From: Planctomycetota bacterium
Lineage (GTDB): Bacteria > Planctomycetota > PLA2 > JAEUHO01
Reading direction: 5' to 3'
Length of the DNA: 64,000 nt
Assembly (NCBI GenBank): GCA_028281445.1
Contig: JANQJW010000011.1
Span: forward strand, 1-64,000
The notes under the pieces were generated by a model that was given only the letters and a program-made list of their open reading frames with translations, did not search any database and had not been told where the DNA came from. This document shows, piece after piece, positions 8,528-16,988 of this stretch. The position numbers and the translations under genes are program-made. Position 1 is the first letter of the stretch. Every line of letters begins with the position of its first letter.

Positions 8528-9501
8528 TGAGACTCTTCGCTGTTCTCGTGCTCTGCGTCCTGTCCGTCGGTTGCGGCGGCGAGAAGGACGACAATACGAT
8601 CGTCTATGCCGGCTCCGCCTGGTACGGGCACGCGCCCGTGTGGGTCGGCATCCAGAAGGGCATCTTCGAGAAGCACGGCTTCAAGGTCGAAGAGCGCATG
8701 TTCGGGAGCAGTTCCGACCGCATCAACGCGCTCGAAGCGGGCAATGCGCAGTTCGCGAGCCTCGGCGAAGTCGCCATGCTCACGGCGATGTCGCGCGACC
8801 GCCGCGGCTTCTACTGGATCGGCTGCCAGAACATCGCGCCGGGCAACGAAGGCCTCGTCGCCGTCGGCGGCATTACGTCGATCGCCGATCTCAAGGGCAA
8901 GAAGATCGCGCTCCAGCGCATCACGTCGATCCACCTCACCGTCGCGCTGCTGCTCGAGGACGCGGGGCTCGACATCACGAAGGACGTCGAGATCCTCAAC
9001 GCCACCGACTCCAGCGTCGTCGACATCGTCCGGCGCGGCGACGCGGTGGCCGGCGGCATGTGGGAGCCGTTCTACACGGACCTGCGTGGGCTCGAGGGCG
9101 CGACGGTGCTCGGCACCGACAAGGACACGTCGATCTACAAGCGCTTCAAGACGATGAGCGGCCCGGACGTGATCTGCGCCTCGAAGGCGTGGATCGACAA
9201 GGACTCGGCGCGTGCGAAGAAGTTCTTCCAGGCGTATTGGGAAGCGGTCGCCTGGTGCAAGGACAACCCCAAGGAGCTGCTGGACCTCGTCGTCGCGCAC
9301 CTGGGCAAGGATCGCGAGGCCGTGAAGACGGCCTTGCAGAACTTCGAGTGGCTGACGTGGGACGAGCAGCGTTCGATGCTCTCGCCCAAGCGCATGTTCG
9401 GCCAGGCCCAGGTGGCGAGCGAGCTCCTCAAGCGCCTCGGCCAGCTCGACAGCATTCCGAAGTTCAAGGACTGGACGCGTCTCGACTGGTTTCTCGAGTG
9501 A
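8527..9501 (+). CDS. ABC importer substrate-binding lipoprotein (NitT/TauT type)
   Basis: 324 residues starting at GTG 8527, overlapping the previous stop by one base. Lipoprotein signal with lipobox SVGC. The mature protein has the SsuA/TauA/NMT1 pattern: YGHAPVWVGIQKGIFEKHGF near the start, INALEAGNAQFASLGE, then LKGKKIALQR and a hinge. Family ligands include sulfonates, taurine, nitrate and thiamine precursors. It binds substrate outside the membrane and delivers it to the permease encoded 18 bases downstream. Confidence 0.88.
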   Translation: MRLFAVLVLCVLSVGCGGEKDDNTIVYAGSAWYGHAPVWVGIQKGIFEKHGFKVEERMFGSSSDRINALEAGNAQFASLGEVAMLTAMSRDRRGFYWIGCQNIAPGNEGLVAVGGITSIADLKGKKIALQRITSIHLTVALLLEDAGLDITKDVEILNATDSSVVDIVRRGDAVAGGMWEPFYTDLRGLEGATVLGTDKDTSIYKRFKTMSGPDVICASKAWIDKDSARAKKFFQAYWEAVAWCKDNPKELLDLVVAHLGKDREAVKTALQNFEWLTWDEQRSMLSPKRMFGQAQVASELLKRLGQLDSIPKFKDWTRLDWFLE

Positions 9502-9519
9502 CGTAGAGTCGGGGCGAGC

Positions 9520-10392
9520 ATGGCCCGGTTCCCGCCCACCATTCCGCGACGCACGCGCATCCAGTACGGCGCGCTCGGGCTCCTGCTCTTCTTCGCCCTG
9601 TGGTGGTTCCTCACCGCCCCGTTCTTCACCGAGGTCCAGACGCTGCGCGAGGCGATCGAGGGACCGGACGGCGAGATCACCGGCTACCGCGAGGTGAAGC
9701 GCGAGGTCTCTTCGGCGATCGTCAACCCGCCCGGCCTCGAGACGCCCTGGAACACCTTCAACCGAGCGTTCGAGATCGGGCTGCCCCAGCACATCCTGCG
9801 CTCGACGCTGCGCATCCTGATCGGCTTCCTCATCTCCACGTTACTTGCCGTTCCGTTGGGCATTGCGATGGGCCTCTTCCCGCGCTTGCGCGCGACGGTG
9901 AGCCCGATCGTGAGCTTGATGCGTCCGTTGCCTTCGATCGCGTGGGTGCCGCTGTTCGTAATTTGGTTCGGTGTGGACGAGGCGCAGAAGCTGGCAGTCA
10001 TCTTCGTAGGCAGCTTCGCCGCGGCGTTGATCTACACCATCGAGGCCACGTTGAAGGTCGAGCCCGACATGATCCGCGCGGCGACGAACCTCGGCGCGAG
10101 CCGCCGCCAGCTCTTGACGCGCGTGCTCCTGCCCGCCGCGTTGCCCAACATCATCAGCGGCCTCAAGGTCGTGCTCGCGATCTGCTGGACGTGCGTGATC
10201 TCGGCCGAGATCGTCGGCACGCAGCTGGGCCTGGGCAGCTTGATCTGGAACCGCAAGGAGATCTCGGACACCGCAGCCGTGCTCGTGGGCATGGCCTCGA
10301 TCAGCGTCGTCGTGCTCCTGATGGACGCCGCCTTTGGCTGGTTCGAGCGGCGCCTCGTTCCCTGGATGTTCCTGCGGAGGGACGCGTCGTGA
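9520..10392 (+). CDS. ABC importer permease (NitT/TauT type)
   Basis: 290 residues with an N-terminal membrane anchor (residues 14-32), a roughly 50-residue loop, and a core of five or six helices carrying the EAA-like coupling loop (IRAATNLGASRRQLLTRVLL). This is the SsuC/TauC/NrtB family. Its stop overlaps the GTG of the ATPase gene (GTGA). The loop between the first helix and the core is longer than in typical SsuC. Confidence 0.9.
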   Translation: MARFPPTIPRRTRIQYGALGLLLFFALWWFLTAPFFTEVQTLREAIEGPDGEITGYREVKREVSSAIVNPPGLETPWNTFNRAFEIGLPQHILRSTLRILIGFLISTLLAVPLGIAMGLFPRLRATVSPIVSLMRPLPSIAWVPLFVIWFGVDEAQKLAVIFVGSFAAALIYTIEATLKVEPDMIRAATNLGASRRQLLTRVLLPAALPNIISGLKVVLAICWTCVISAEIVGTQLGLGSLIWNRKEISDTAAVLVGMASISVVVLLMDAAFGWFERRLVPWMFLRRDAS

Positions 10393-11156
10393 GCGAGATC
10401 CTGCTGTCTGCCAAATCCGTCACGCAGCGCTTCGGCGACGTTGTCGCGCTCGAGAACCTCGACTTGGGGGTCAAGCGCGAGGAGTTCGTCGTGCTCGTCG
10501 GTGCCTCAGGCTGCGGCAAGTCGACGCTGCTCAACCTCTTCGCCGGATTCGACGTTCCGACGGAGGGCACCGTGACGCTGATGGGCGAGTCCATTGCGGG
10601 TGTCGAGCCGCGGTGTGGGATGGTGTTCCAGAACTACGCGCTGTTTCCGTGGCTGAGCGTGCGGGGCAACATCGGCTTCGGCCCCAAGCTGCGCGGCGAA
10701 GTCAGCGAGGAACGCGTAACCGAGCTGATCAAGACCGTCGGTATCGAGGGTTTCGATGACCACTACCCCACGCAGCTCTCCGGCGGCATGAAGCAGCGCG
10801 TTGCGCTTGCGCGCACATTGGCGAACGACCCCGAGGTCCTGCTATGCGACGAGCCGTTCGCGGCGCTCGACGCGATGACGCGCCAGGTGCTGCAGGAAGA
10901 GCTGAGTCGCGTTGCTGCCGAGACCGGCAAGACGGTTCTCTTCATCACGCACAGCATCGACGAAGCGTTGCTCTTGAGCGATCGCATCGTCGTGATGACG
11001 GCCCGGCCCGGGCGCATCAAGTCGAGTCTCGAGAATCCCCTGCCGCGTCCGCGCAGCGCGGAGCAACAGCTCACCAAGGAGTACATGGATCTCAAACGCG
11101 AGATCTGGGAGAGCGTGCAGGAAGAGGTCCTCGCGAGCATTGCGACAACCAGGTGA
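10389..11156 (+). CDS. ABC importer ATPase (NitT/TauT type)
   Basis: 255 residues from GTG 10389. Walker A GASGCGKST, Q-loop MVFQNYALFPW, signature LSGGMKQRVALAR, Walker B VLLCDEPFAALD and H-loop ITHSIDEA are all intact. Belongs with the preceding binding protein and permease as one transporter. It is followed after seven bases by the double methyltransferase gene. Confidence 0.93.
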   Translation: MSEILLSAKSVTQRFGDVVALENLDLGVKREEFVVLVGASGCGKSTLLNLFAGFDVPTEGTVTLMGESIAGVEPRCGMVFQNYALFPWLSVRGNIGFGPKLRGEVSEERVTELIKTVGIEGFDDHYPTQLSGGMKQRVALARTLANDPEVLLCDEPFAALDAMTRQVLQEELSRVAAETGKTVLFITHSIDEALLLSDRIVVMTARPGRIKSSLENPLPRPRSAEQQLTKEYMDLKREIWESVQEEVLASIATTR

Positions 11157-11163
11157 GCACGCC

Positions 11164-12660
11164 ATGAACCTCCCTCCCCTGGAAGAGCACTGGGAGCTGC
11201 CCTGGCCGCGCCTAGACGTGCCGGCGTACCGCGACGCACAGGTCGGTGCGTGGTCGCTGCGCAGCGTTCCGTTGCTCGCGGGCAAGGGCTACTTCCAGGC
11301 GGTCGCCGTGCGCGGCATCGCGCTCTACACCATGCTCACGCGGCACGGCGGTCCCGAGCCCGTCACGGTCATGTGCAGTCTGCCGATGGAGATCGAGAGC
11401 AACGCGAAGCACGCGGTCGCGGCGAGTGGAACGGTGGTCGTGATGGGCGCGGGCATGGGGCTTACCGTCTTCAACATGCTGAAGAAGCCGGACGTCGAGC
11501 GCGTGATCGTCGTCGAGCGAGATCCCGAAGTGATCGAGCTCTTGCGACAGGGGGCAGATCTCGATTCCTGGGAGGGCATCGAGAAGCTCAGCTTTGTCGA
11601 GGCCGACGCGCTCGCGTACGTGCCCGACGCGCCTGTAGATCTGCTCTACGCCGACATCTGGGACGGTCTCGGCGCCCCGGAGGGGCTGTCCGACACGCAG
11701 GCGATGCAGAAGAACGTCCGTGCGAAGCGCGTCGGCTGGTGGGGCCAGGAGCTTCACTTCGCGCGTTGGTTGCTCGAAGAGGGACACGGCTTCCCTGCGA
11801 CGACGGAACGGTTCGAGCAGTGGGCTGTTGAAATCGGCCTGCCGTTGACCGGACCGGGGGATGAGGACTACGTGGCGCTGATCGCCGCGGTTGCGGAGAA
11901 CTACCCGGAGAAGGTCGGACTCTATGTCGACGCGCCGTCGCCCGCGGCACAACCGGAGGTGGACGAAACGGATCTCGTCGAGAGCGTGGAAGCGCCGGAC
12001 GGTTCCTGCATCACGTTGCGCCGACGCGGCGACGCGTACGGGATCCAGGTCGACGGGCGCGAGTGGATGGCGACCGAGAGCGTCGCGTCGGAAGAGGCGC
12101 TCGCGCGGCTGCCGTGCGAGCGGATGGCAGAACGAGCCAACCCGCATGTCGTGGTTGCCGGGCTCGGCATGGGCTTCACGCTGCGCGCCGCGCTCGACGC
12201 GCTGCCCGCCGACGCGCGGGTGACGGCGATCGAGGTCGTACCCGAGATCGTAGAGTGGAACCGTCGCTACCTGGGGACCTACAACGGCGACGCGCTCTCG
12301 GATTCGCGCGTAGAGATCGTCGTCGGTGACTTCGCAGACTGGCTCGAGGCATCCACCGAGCCGGTGGACGCGATTCTGTTGGACGTCGACAACGGTCCGG
12401 AGCAACTTGCCCAGTCATCGAACGCAGCGCTCTACTCGACGGACGGTCTCAGGACACTCGCCGCGCGGTTGAACCCCGGCGGCCTGCTGGCGGTCTGGTC
12501 GGCGGCCCGCGTCGGCTGGTTCGAGACGTGTTTGGACGAAGCCGGTTTGCACAGTGAGACGCATGCCATTGAGGGCGGAGCGGCCGGGGCGCCCGAGCAC
12601 GTCGTCTATCTGATCAGTGGATCTCACCCCAATGCATCGAGCGGATCGGTTGGAACATGA
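11164..12660 (+). CDS. Tandem double methyltransferase, spermidine-synthase-like C-terminal half
   Basis: 498 residues holding two Rossmann methyltransferase units. The first (about 80-190) has motif I VVVMGAGMGLTVFNML, acidic VVERD and VEADALAYV. The second (about 330-480) has VVVAGLGMGFTLRAAL, TAIEVVPEIVEWNR and an acidic DAILLDVDNG strand, as in spermidine-synthase-like proteins. Most members of that family carry one unit. Both motif I loops look intact, so both could bind SAM or decarboxylated SAM. It is co-directional and tightly spaced with the ABC importer, which suggests the imported compound is a methyl or aminopropyl acceptor (inference). Its stop overlaps the next start as ATGA. 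Confidence 0.78.
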   Translation: MNLPPLEEHWELPWPRLDVPAYRDAQVGAWSLRSVPLLAGKGYFQAVAVRGIALYTMLTRHGGPEPVTVMCSLPMEIESNAKHAVAASGTVVVMGAGMGLTVFNMLKKPDVERVIVVERDPEVIELLRQGADLDSWEGIEKLSFVEADALAYVPDAPVDLLYADIWDGLGAPEGLSDTQAMQKNVRAKRVGWWGQELHFARWLLEEGHGFPATTERFEQWAVEIGLPLTGPGDEDYVALIAAVAENYPEKVGLYVDAPSPAAQPEVDETDLVESVEAPDGSCITLRRRGDAYGIQVDGREWMATESVASEEALARLPCERMAERANPHVVVAGLGMGFTLRAALDALPADARVTAIEVVPEIVEWNRRYLGTYNGDALSDSRVEIVVGDFADWLEASTEPVDAILLDVDNGPEQLAQSSNAALYSTDGLRTLAARLNPGGLLAVWSAARVGWFETCLDEAGLHSETHAIEGGAAGAPEHVVYLISGSHPNASSGSVGT

Positions 12661-13076
12661 CCCTCGCAATCACGGTGCTCATCGATCTACCCCCGGATCA
12701 CGCCTATCACCGCGCCACGCTCGATGCCATTCGTCATGCTGCCGATGCGGCCGAGCTGGACGTCACCCCCTCGTGCCGTCCCACTGTGATGTACGCAGGA
12801 CCGGATAGCTACGGACGGGACGGACGGACGTCACGGACGAGGGCGGCTGCTGCCGCTGCCCCTTCCGAGGGGTCGGGGGGCGCGGCGCAGCCCGACGATG
12901 GAGCAGCCGCGGCGTTGACGGGTGAGGGGCGGGCCGACGGCTCGCCGCTCGAGCGAGCTGCGCACCGCAGCGGCATGACGGTCGAGGACTTCCTCGACAC
13001 CAAGAGTCCCGACGAGCGCGCATACTGGGAGTCGGAGCACAAGTGGCACTTGGAGCAGCGAGGGGGTGCGGCGTGA
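12657..13076 (+). CDS. Chimeric or degraded reading frame, function unknown
   Basis: 139 residues, starting inside the stop of the double methyltransferase (ATGA). The first 36 residues (ITVLIDLPPDHAYHRATLDA) look like the beginning of a real Rossmann-type enzyme. From about residue 40 the sequence becomes low-complexity and Ala/Gly-rich over a run of tandem GGAC-like bases near 12810-12835. The last 35 residues (MTVEDFLDTKSPDERAYWES) again look like a protein tail. I read this as a deleted or fused remnant, although a real small protein cannot be excluded. Confidence 0.4.
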   Translation: MTLAITVLIDLPPDHAYHRATLDAIRHAADAAELDVTPSCRPTVMYAGPDSYGRDGRTSRTRAAAAAAPSEGSGGAAQPDDGAAAALTGEGRADGSPLERAAHRSGMTVEDFLDTKSPDERAYWESEHKWHLEQRGGAA

Positions 13077-13178
13077 AGCAAGTCTCACGAGGACCGTCGC
13101 GCAGTCACTTGACGCGGATGATCCAGGCACGCGCGACGTTGCGCGCACTCGCAGCAGCGCGATCTCCGTCGTGAACGG

Positions 13179-13448
13179 GTGGCCGCTACATCCCGCAGCG
13201 GCATCGTTCGGTTGTGGGATCTCGACGGCCGGCATCAGTTCGACTTGCCTCGACAGCATGGACGTTCGCTCGCGCAGTTCTCTGACGACGGACGCCGGAT
13301 CACGATCGCCTCGAGGCACCTGATGCAGCTCTTCACGACGGACGCCGACGAGCTCGAGGCGCTCGCAACACGCCGCCTGACGCGGGACTTCACGGCCGTC
13401 GAGCGCGAGCGCTTCGCCGACGTCTTGCCTCGATATCCTGGGCCTTGA
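13179..13448 (+). pseudogene. WD40-repeat protein remnant (C-terminal end only)
   Basis: The frame reads SGIVRLWDLDGR and then LAQFSDDGRRITIAS, the end of a WD40 repeat, followed by DELEALATRRLTRDFTAVER, a tail typical of planctomycete WD40/kinase proteins. Only about 85 residues remain and the region upstream (13077-13178) holds no matching frame, so the gene is truncated at its 5' side. The stop TGA overlaps the ATG of the following sigma gene, which suggests the full gene was once coupled to that sigma factor. Confidence 0.6.
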
Positions 13449-14092
13449 TGTCCGCGGATGACGACGATCGCACCGAGGCGCTGCTCCAGCGTGCAGCCGC
13501 CGGCGACAAGGATGCCGCCACGCAGGTGGTACTCCTGCACGATCAGACGTTGCGCCGTGTCATTCGCCTGCGGCTGGATCGCCGTGTTGCCCGGCGCGTC
13601 GACGTCGAAGACGTGTTGCAGGAAACGCACCTCGAGGCGTTGCGCCGGTTGCAAGAGTTCCTCGAGGATCGCGGCGTGTCGTTGCTCGTCTGGTTGCGTT
13701 TCCTGGCCGTGCAGCGCTGCATCACGGTGGCCCGCCGGCACCTCTCAGCAGCCGCGCGCGACGCCCGGCGCGAGAAGCTGCTGGATGCGCCAGGCGACGG
13801 GACCTCGGCGGCCTTGGTGTACGCGTTGTCCGCGCACCTGACGACGCCTAGCCGCGCGGCGGCTCGCGACGAACTGCAAGGCAGCGTGCGTGATGCGGTA
13901 AGCGCCTTGGAGCCGTTCGACCGCGAAATCCTGTGCGTGCGCCACTTCGAGGGCCTCGGCAACAACGAAGCCGCGGAGGTACTCGGCATCACGTCGGCCG
14001 CGGCAAGCAAACGCTACATCCGCGCGCTGACGCGCCTCAAAGATGTTCTCTCTGAACGCGGGCTTGATACGCCGTTTGCTTCGCGGACGTAG
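13448..14092 (+). CDS. ECF-type RNA polymerase sigma factor
   Basis: 214 residues. Region 2 includes VARRVDVEDVLQETHLEALR; region 4 includes LEPFDREILCVRHFEGLGNN followed by EAAEVLGITSAAASKRYIRA. The spacing and motifs match the Planctomycetes-type ECF group. The ATG at 13448 overlaps the stop of the WD40 remnant. No kinase or anti-sigma gene follows, so its usual partner may have been lost with the truncated gene upstream (inference). Confidence 0.88.
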   Translation: MSADDDDRTEALLQRAAAGDKDAATQVVLLHDQTLRRVIRLRLDRRVARRVDVEDVLQETHLEALRRLQEFLEDRGVSLLVWLRFLAVQRCITVARRHLSAAARDARREKLLDAPGDGTSAALVYALSAHLTTPSRAAARDELQGSVRDAVSALEPFDREILCVRHFEGLGNNEAAEVLGITSAAASKRYIRALTRLKDVLSERGLDTPFASRT

Positions 14093-14215
14093 GGAGACGT
14101 CGACGACGTCCGACCTGCTTCGTCCTGACGCCGCGCATCTGAACAGCGATCTTGGTACACTAAGCCTCGGGTGTGAAGAGCTTCAACGGAGCTCCGATCG
14201 TGTGGAGTGGTTTGG

Positions 14216-15253
14216 ATGTCTTTACTTGGCTTCGTTCAGGTCTCGGATCTACATCTCCTAGAAGCGCGCCGCCCGCCGGCGTTGCCGAACCAGGATGTGT
14301 TTGATGTCCTGTTGAGTTTCCCGCTGCTCGACGGATTCATGGGACACGACTACGGCCCGCTGGTGGAGCTCGAGCGCTTCCTCCAGGGACTTCCGGATGA
14401 GCAAAGCACGCTGCTGATCTCGGGTGATCTGACGTCCCGGGGAGCAGACGAGGAGCTAGCGTTCGCGCTGCCCTTCGTAGAGGATCTGCAGACCCACAAC
14501 AACCTGGGCCTCTCCGTATCGGGCAATCACGATCAGTGGGGCGGGGCGCTGCATGGCGGCGGCACGGTCAGCACCGTTCTGGGGAGGCTCTTCCCGAGCG
14601 ACGCGTGCGAGGCTCCGCCGATCTCCTTCACAGCGCACGGCAATGACTACCGGCTGCGGCTGTTTCGCTTCAACACGGATGCGGATCTTCCGCCCCACGG
14701 CGGATTCCGGCGACGCCTCGCGCGGGGCAACTTCTTCCGCACTCTGACGGCGTACGATCCCGAGCACGGAGCCTACGAAGAGGGCGACATCGGCGTCGTC
14801 GTCATGCACCACTCGCCGACGGTGCCTCACAGCAAGTGGCTCTTGCCGGCAGCCATGGCACTCGACAAGCGGTCGAAGAAGGCGCTAGCCGACTTCACGA
14901 ATGCGTACAACGTACGGGTAATCCTCACGGGTCACGCGCACAAAGAAGCCTGCAAGCCCGTTCCGAGTACGCCGGCTCTCGAACTGCGGTGCGGAACGAC
15001 TACCCAGATGATCAACCCACCCAGCGAAGTCGTTGCGAAGCTGAGGAGGCCTCCGAAGGGTGACAACTGCCTGCTTCTGCATTCGATCGAGGAGACGGAT
15101 GCGAGCATCGAGTGGGTTGCCCGACCCTATGTGCTGAAGGACGCCGATGACGAGGAGCCGTCACAAGAAGACGGATTCACGAACAAGTCTCGGTTCCGCC
15201 GGCGGCTCGACGCCTCGAATGAGCCGATGGAGCACCGCCTCCCGTTGATCTAG
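14216..15253 (+). CDS. Calcineurin-like metallophosphoesterase
   Basis: 345 residues. All five metal-site motifs are present: D11-x-H13 (VSDLHLL), GD at 70-71 (SGDLTSRG), GNHD at 103-106, MHHSP near 197-201 and GHAH at 239-242. This is the Icc/3',5'-cyclic-nucleotide phosphodiesterase-like branch. The last 60 residues are polar and not part of the enzyme core. Start chosen at 14216 behind GGAG at 14204-14207. It is the first gene of a three-gene + strand cassette with a sigma-like regulator and an unknown protein, in DNA that looks less GC-rich than its flanks. Substrate unknown: nucleotides, cyclic nucleotides and nucleic-acid ends are all possible. Confidence 0.85.
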   Translation: MSLLGFVQVSDLHLLEARRPPALPNQDVFDVLLSFPLLDGFMGHDYGPLVELERFLQGLPDEQSTLLISGDLTSRGADEELAFALPFVEDLQTHNNLGLSVSGNHDQWGGALHGGGTVSTVLGRLFPSDACEAPPISFTAHGNDYRLRLFRFNTDADLPPHGGFRRRLARGNFFRTLTAYDPEHGAYEEGDIGVVVMHHSPTVPHSKWLLPAAMALDKRSKKALADFTNAYNVRVILTGHAHKEACKPVPSTPALELRCGTTTQMINPPSEVVAKLRRPPKGDNCLLLHSIEETDASIEWVARPYVLKDADDEEPSQEDGFTNKSRFRRRLDASNEPMEHRLPLI

Positions 15254-15370
15254 CGGCCGACGTAAGTCATTGTGAAAAAGAGACTTGAAAAAGTGCGGGC
15301 CAATCTCCCAGGCGAGTGCAATTAGAGAATGAAGGCCCCTGAGTCTGGATTCCTATCATGAGACTGTTCC

Positions 15371-16093
15371 ATGACCACCGACGCGCCTCCCGCCAATCTC
15401 GAGGACGCTTACGAGTCCTACCGGGGGCTGCACCTGAGAGTCTTGGGTCGGTTGGCCCGCGAAGGGTTTCATGTTCAGCTGAGCGACACGTGGGACGTGG
15501 TTCACGACTTCTACGCCGACGCGTATGGCCGGCTGGTACAGAAGTACGATTCGAGGAAGGGACCGTTCACCGCTTACTTGTACGGCGCGTTCTATCGCTT
15601 TGCGAGGCGTTGGGTACTTCGTGGTTGGCGCGAGGACCGATACTTGTCGGCGTTGCGCATCGATGGCGACTTCGAGATGGCGGCCCCGGACATCCCAGAG
15701 TGGACCGGGGCCGAACTTGCGTCTGTCGATCGGCTGCTTTCCGACTTGACGCCGACCCAGCGAGAGTTTTTACGGCATTACTTGGAAGCCGGGAGCTCGT
15801 CACTTCGCGCTGTCGCGCGCACGTACGGCGTGAGCAAGAGGCAAGCGCGAGATCAGATCCTCGAGGCGATTGCGCGAATCGCCGCCCAACTCGAGCGACC
15901 ACTCGACACACCAGAGGAAGATTGGGCCATCATCGAGCGCCTTTGGCGCGAGGGGCGGTCAGAGCGTCAGACGGCGATGGACTTGGGCTTGACACGTACT
16001 CAGGTACGCATCGCAAAGGAGCGGTTCTTCACCGCATTGAGGGCACGTCTGCCATCAGCCAAGTCTAAGCAAGTCACGAAAGAGAGGCCGTAA
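15371..16093 (+). CDS. ECF-sigma-like regulator with an added C-terminal helix-turn-helix
   Basis: 240 residues. Residues 35-95 (LSDTWDVVHDFYADAYGRLV, GPFTAYLYGAFYRFARRWV) resemble sigma region 2. Residues 120-175 (LTPTQREFLRHYLEAGSSSL, AVARTYGVSKRQARDQIL) resemble region 4. A second HTH follows at about 185-225 (IERLWREGRSERQTAMDLGL then TRTQVRIAKERF), which ordinary ECF factors lack. It stands 117 bases behind the phosphoesterase and ends one base before the next ATG. It could be a dedicated sigma factor or a DNA-binding regulator that only keeps the sigma fold. Confidence 0.7.
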   Translation: MTTDAPPANLEDAYESYRGLHLRVLGRLAREGFHVQLSDTWDVVHDFYADAYGRLVQKYDSRKGPFTAYLYGAFYRFARRWVLRGWREDRYLSALRIDGDFEMAAPDIPEWTGAELASVDRLLSDLTPTQREFLRHYLEAGSSSLRAVARTYGVSKRQARDQILEAIARIAAQLERPLDTPEEDWAIIERLWREGRSERQTAMDLGLTRTQVRIAKERFFTALRARLPSAKSKQVTKERP

Positions 16094-16094
16094 C

Positions 16095-16988
16095 ATGTCT
16101 CGGGAAGCTGCCATTGGTCTGCTGGAGAACTTGATCTCGGGAGTCCCCGTGCCTGATCTGAAGGTCCAGGTACACGAGAACATCAAAGACATCGTTGCGT
16201 GTCTCGAGGACGACGAATTGCTTGATGCGTTGGAAGAGAAGGGATCGTCGGACAACCTGTCTCAGATGGCGGAGTTCTTCGAGCTGCTCTCGAAGCTGTC
16301 TTCCGACGATGGAGAGACTTTCGAGCAAGAAGACGAACAACTGACGGAGTACGAGAAGAGCCTTGCAGGCGTTGGACGTACGTTCGTCGAGGTCCTCAGC
16401 TCCATCCGTGAATTCGATGTGCTCGGTCCGTTGCGGCCACTGAAGGCGGCGGACGGAAGGATCGTGCAGATCACCGCGGAGCGTCCGGACGCACTCGCGG
16501 CGGGCGCGATCGGGTTCGAGCTCGCAGGTCGCGGGCTGTCCCCATCGATGCTCCTGGGGGCGGCGCGGGCCACGGCTCTCTACATCGAAAGGGAGCGGCT
16601 CCTGGAAGACGAAAGCGGTACCTGGATCTGGGTCTCGAAGGAGCGCGGTCTTGTGCCCGCTGAGCTGGAAGAGCGAAAGTCCATCCCGCACTGGGATGTC
16701 GTCGAAGAGATTCGTGCGTACTCCAAGTGTCCCGACAATACGAAGGATGCAGTCCACCAGTGGACGGCAGCGACGGCAGACAAGGTCCCGTACTTGTTCC
16801 CCGGCTTCGTTGCGGAGACAGTCTGGGACGAGTGCTTCGTCCAACCGACGACGCGTAAGTTCGGCAGCCTCGCCGCCCGTCTTGCCGAAGCCGAGACCGC
16901 CGACGATGGTCTCAGTTGGAATGCCCGAGAGCTGATCGAGAAGTTCCTCGAACAGCAGGGGATCGTGGGGCCCGTGGTCTACAACTAG
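16095..16988 (+). CDS. Unknown protein, third gene of the phosphoesterase cassette
   Basis: 297 residues, starting one base after the stop of the sigma-like gene, so almost certainly co-translated. Residues 1-90 are helical and very acidic (FEQEDEQLTEYEKSLAGVG). Residues 110-200 contain an alternating alpha/beta-looking segment (GRIVQITAERPDALAAGAIG). No signal peptide, membrane helix or catalytic motif is evident. I do not recognise the family. Being tied to a dedicated sigma-like protein, it could be its regulator or the cassette effector. The TAG stop is shared as CTAG with the opposing GH30 gene. Confidence 0.7.
   Translation: MSREAAIGLLENLISGVPVPDLKVQVHENIKDIVACLEDDELLDALEEKGSSDNLSQMAEFFELLSKLSSDDGETFEQEDEQLTEYEKSLAGVGRTFVEVLSSIREFDVLGPLRPLKAADGRIVQITAERPDALAAGAIGFELAGRGLSPSMLLGAARATALYIERERLLEDESGTWIWVSKERGLVPAELEERKSIPHWDVVEEIRAYSKCPDNTKDAVHQWTAATADKVPYLFPGFVAETVWDECFVQPTTRKFGSLAARLAEAETADDGLSWNARELIEKFLEQQGIVGPVVYN

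Noticed and set aside
12800..12840. Run of GGAC-like units, considered as a CRISPR-like or iteron array
   Set aside because: Units are irregular, only about four copies, without spacers of constant length.
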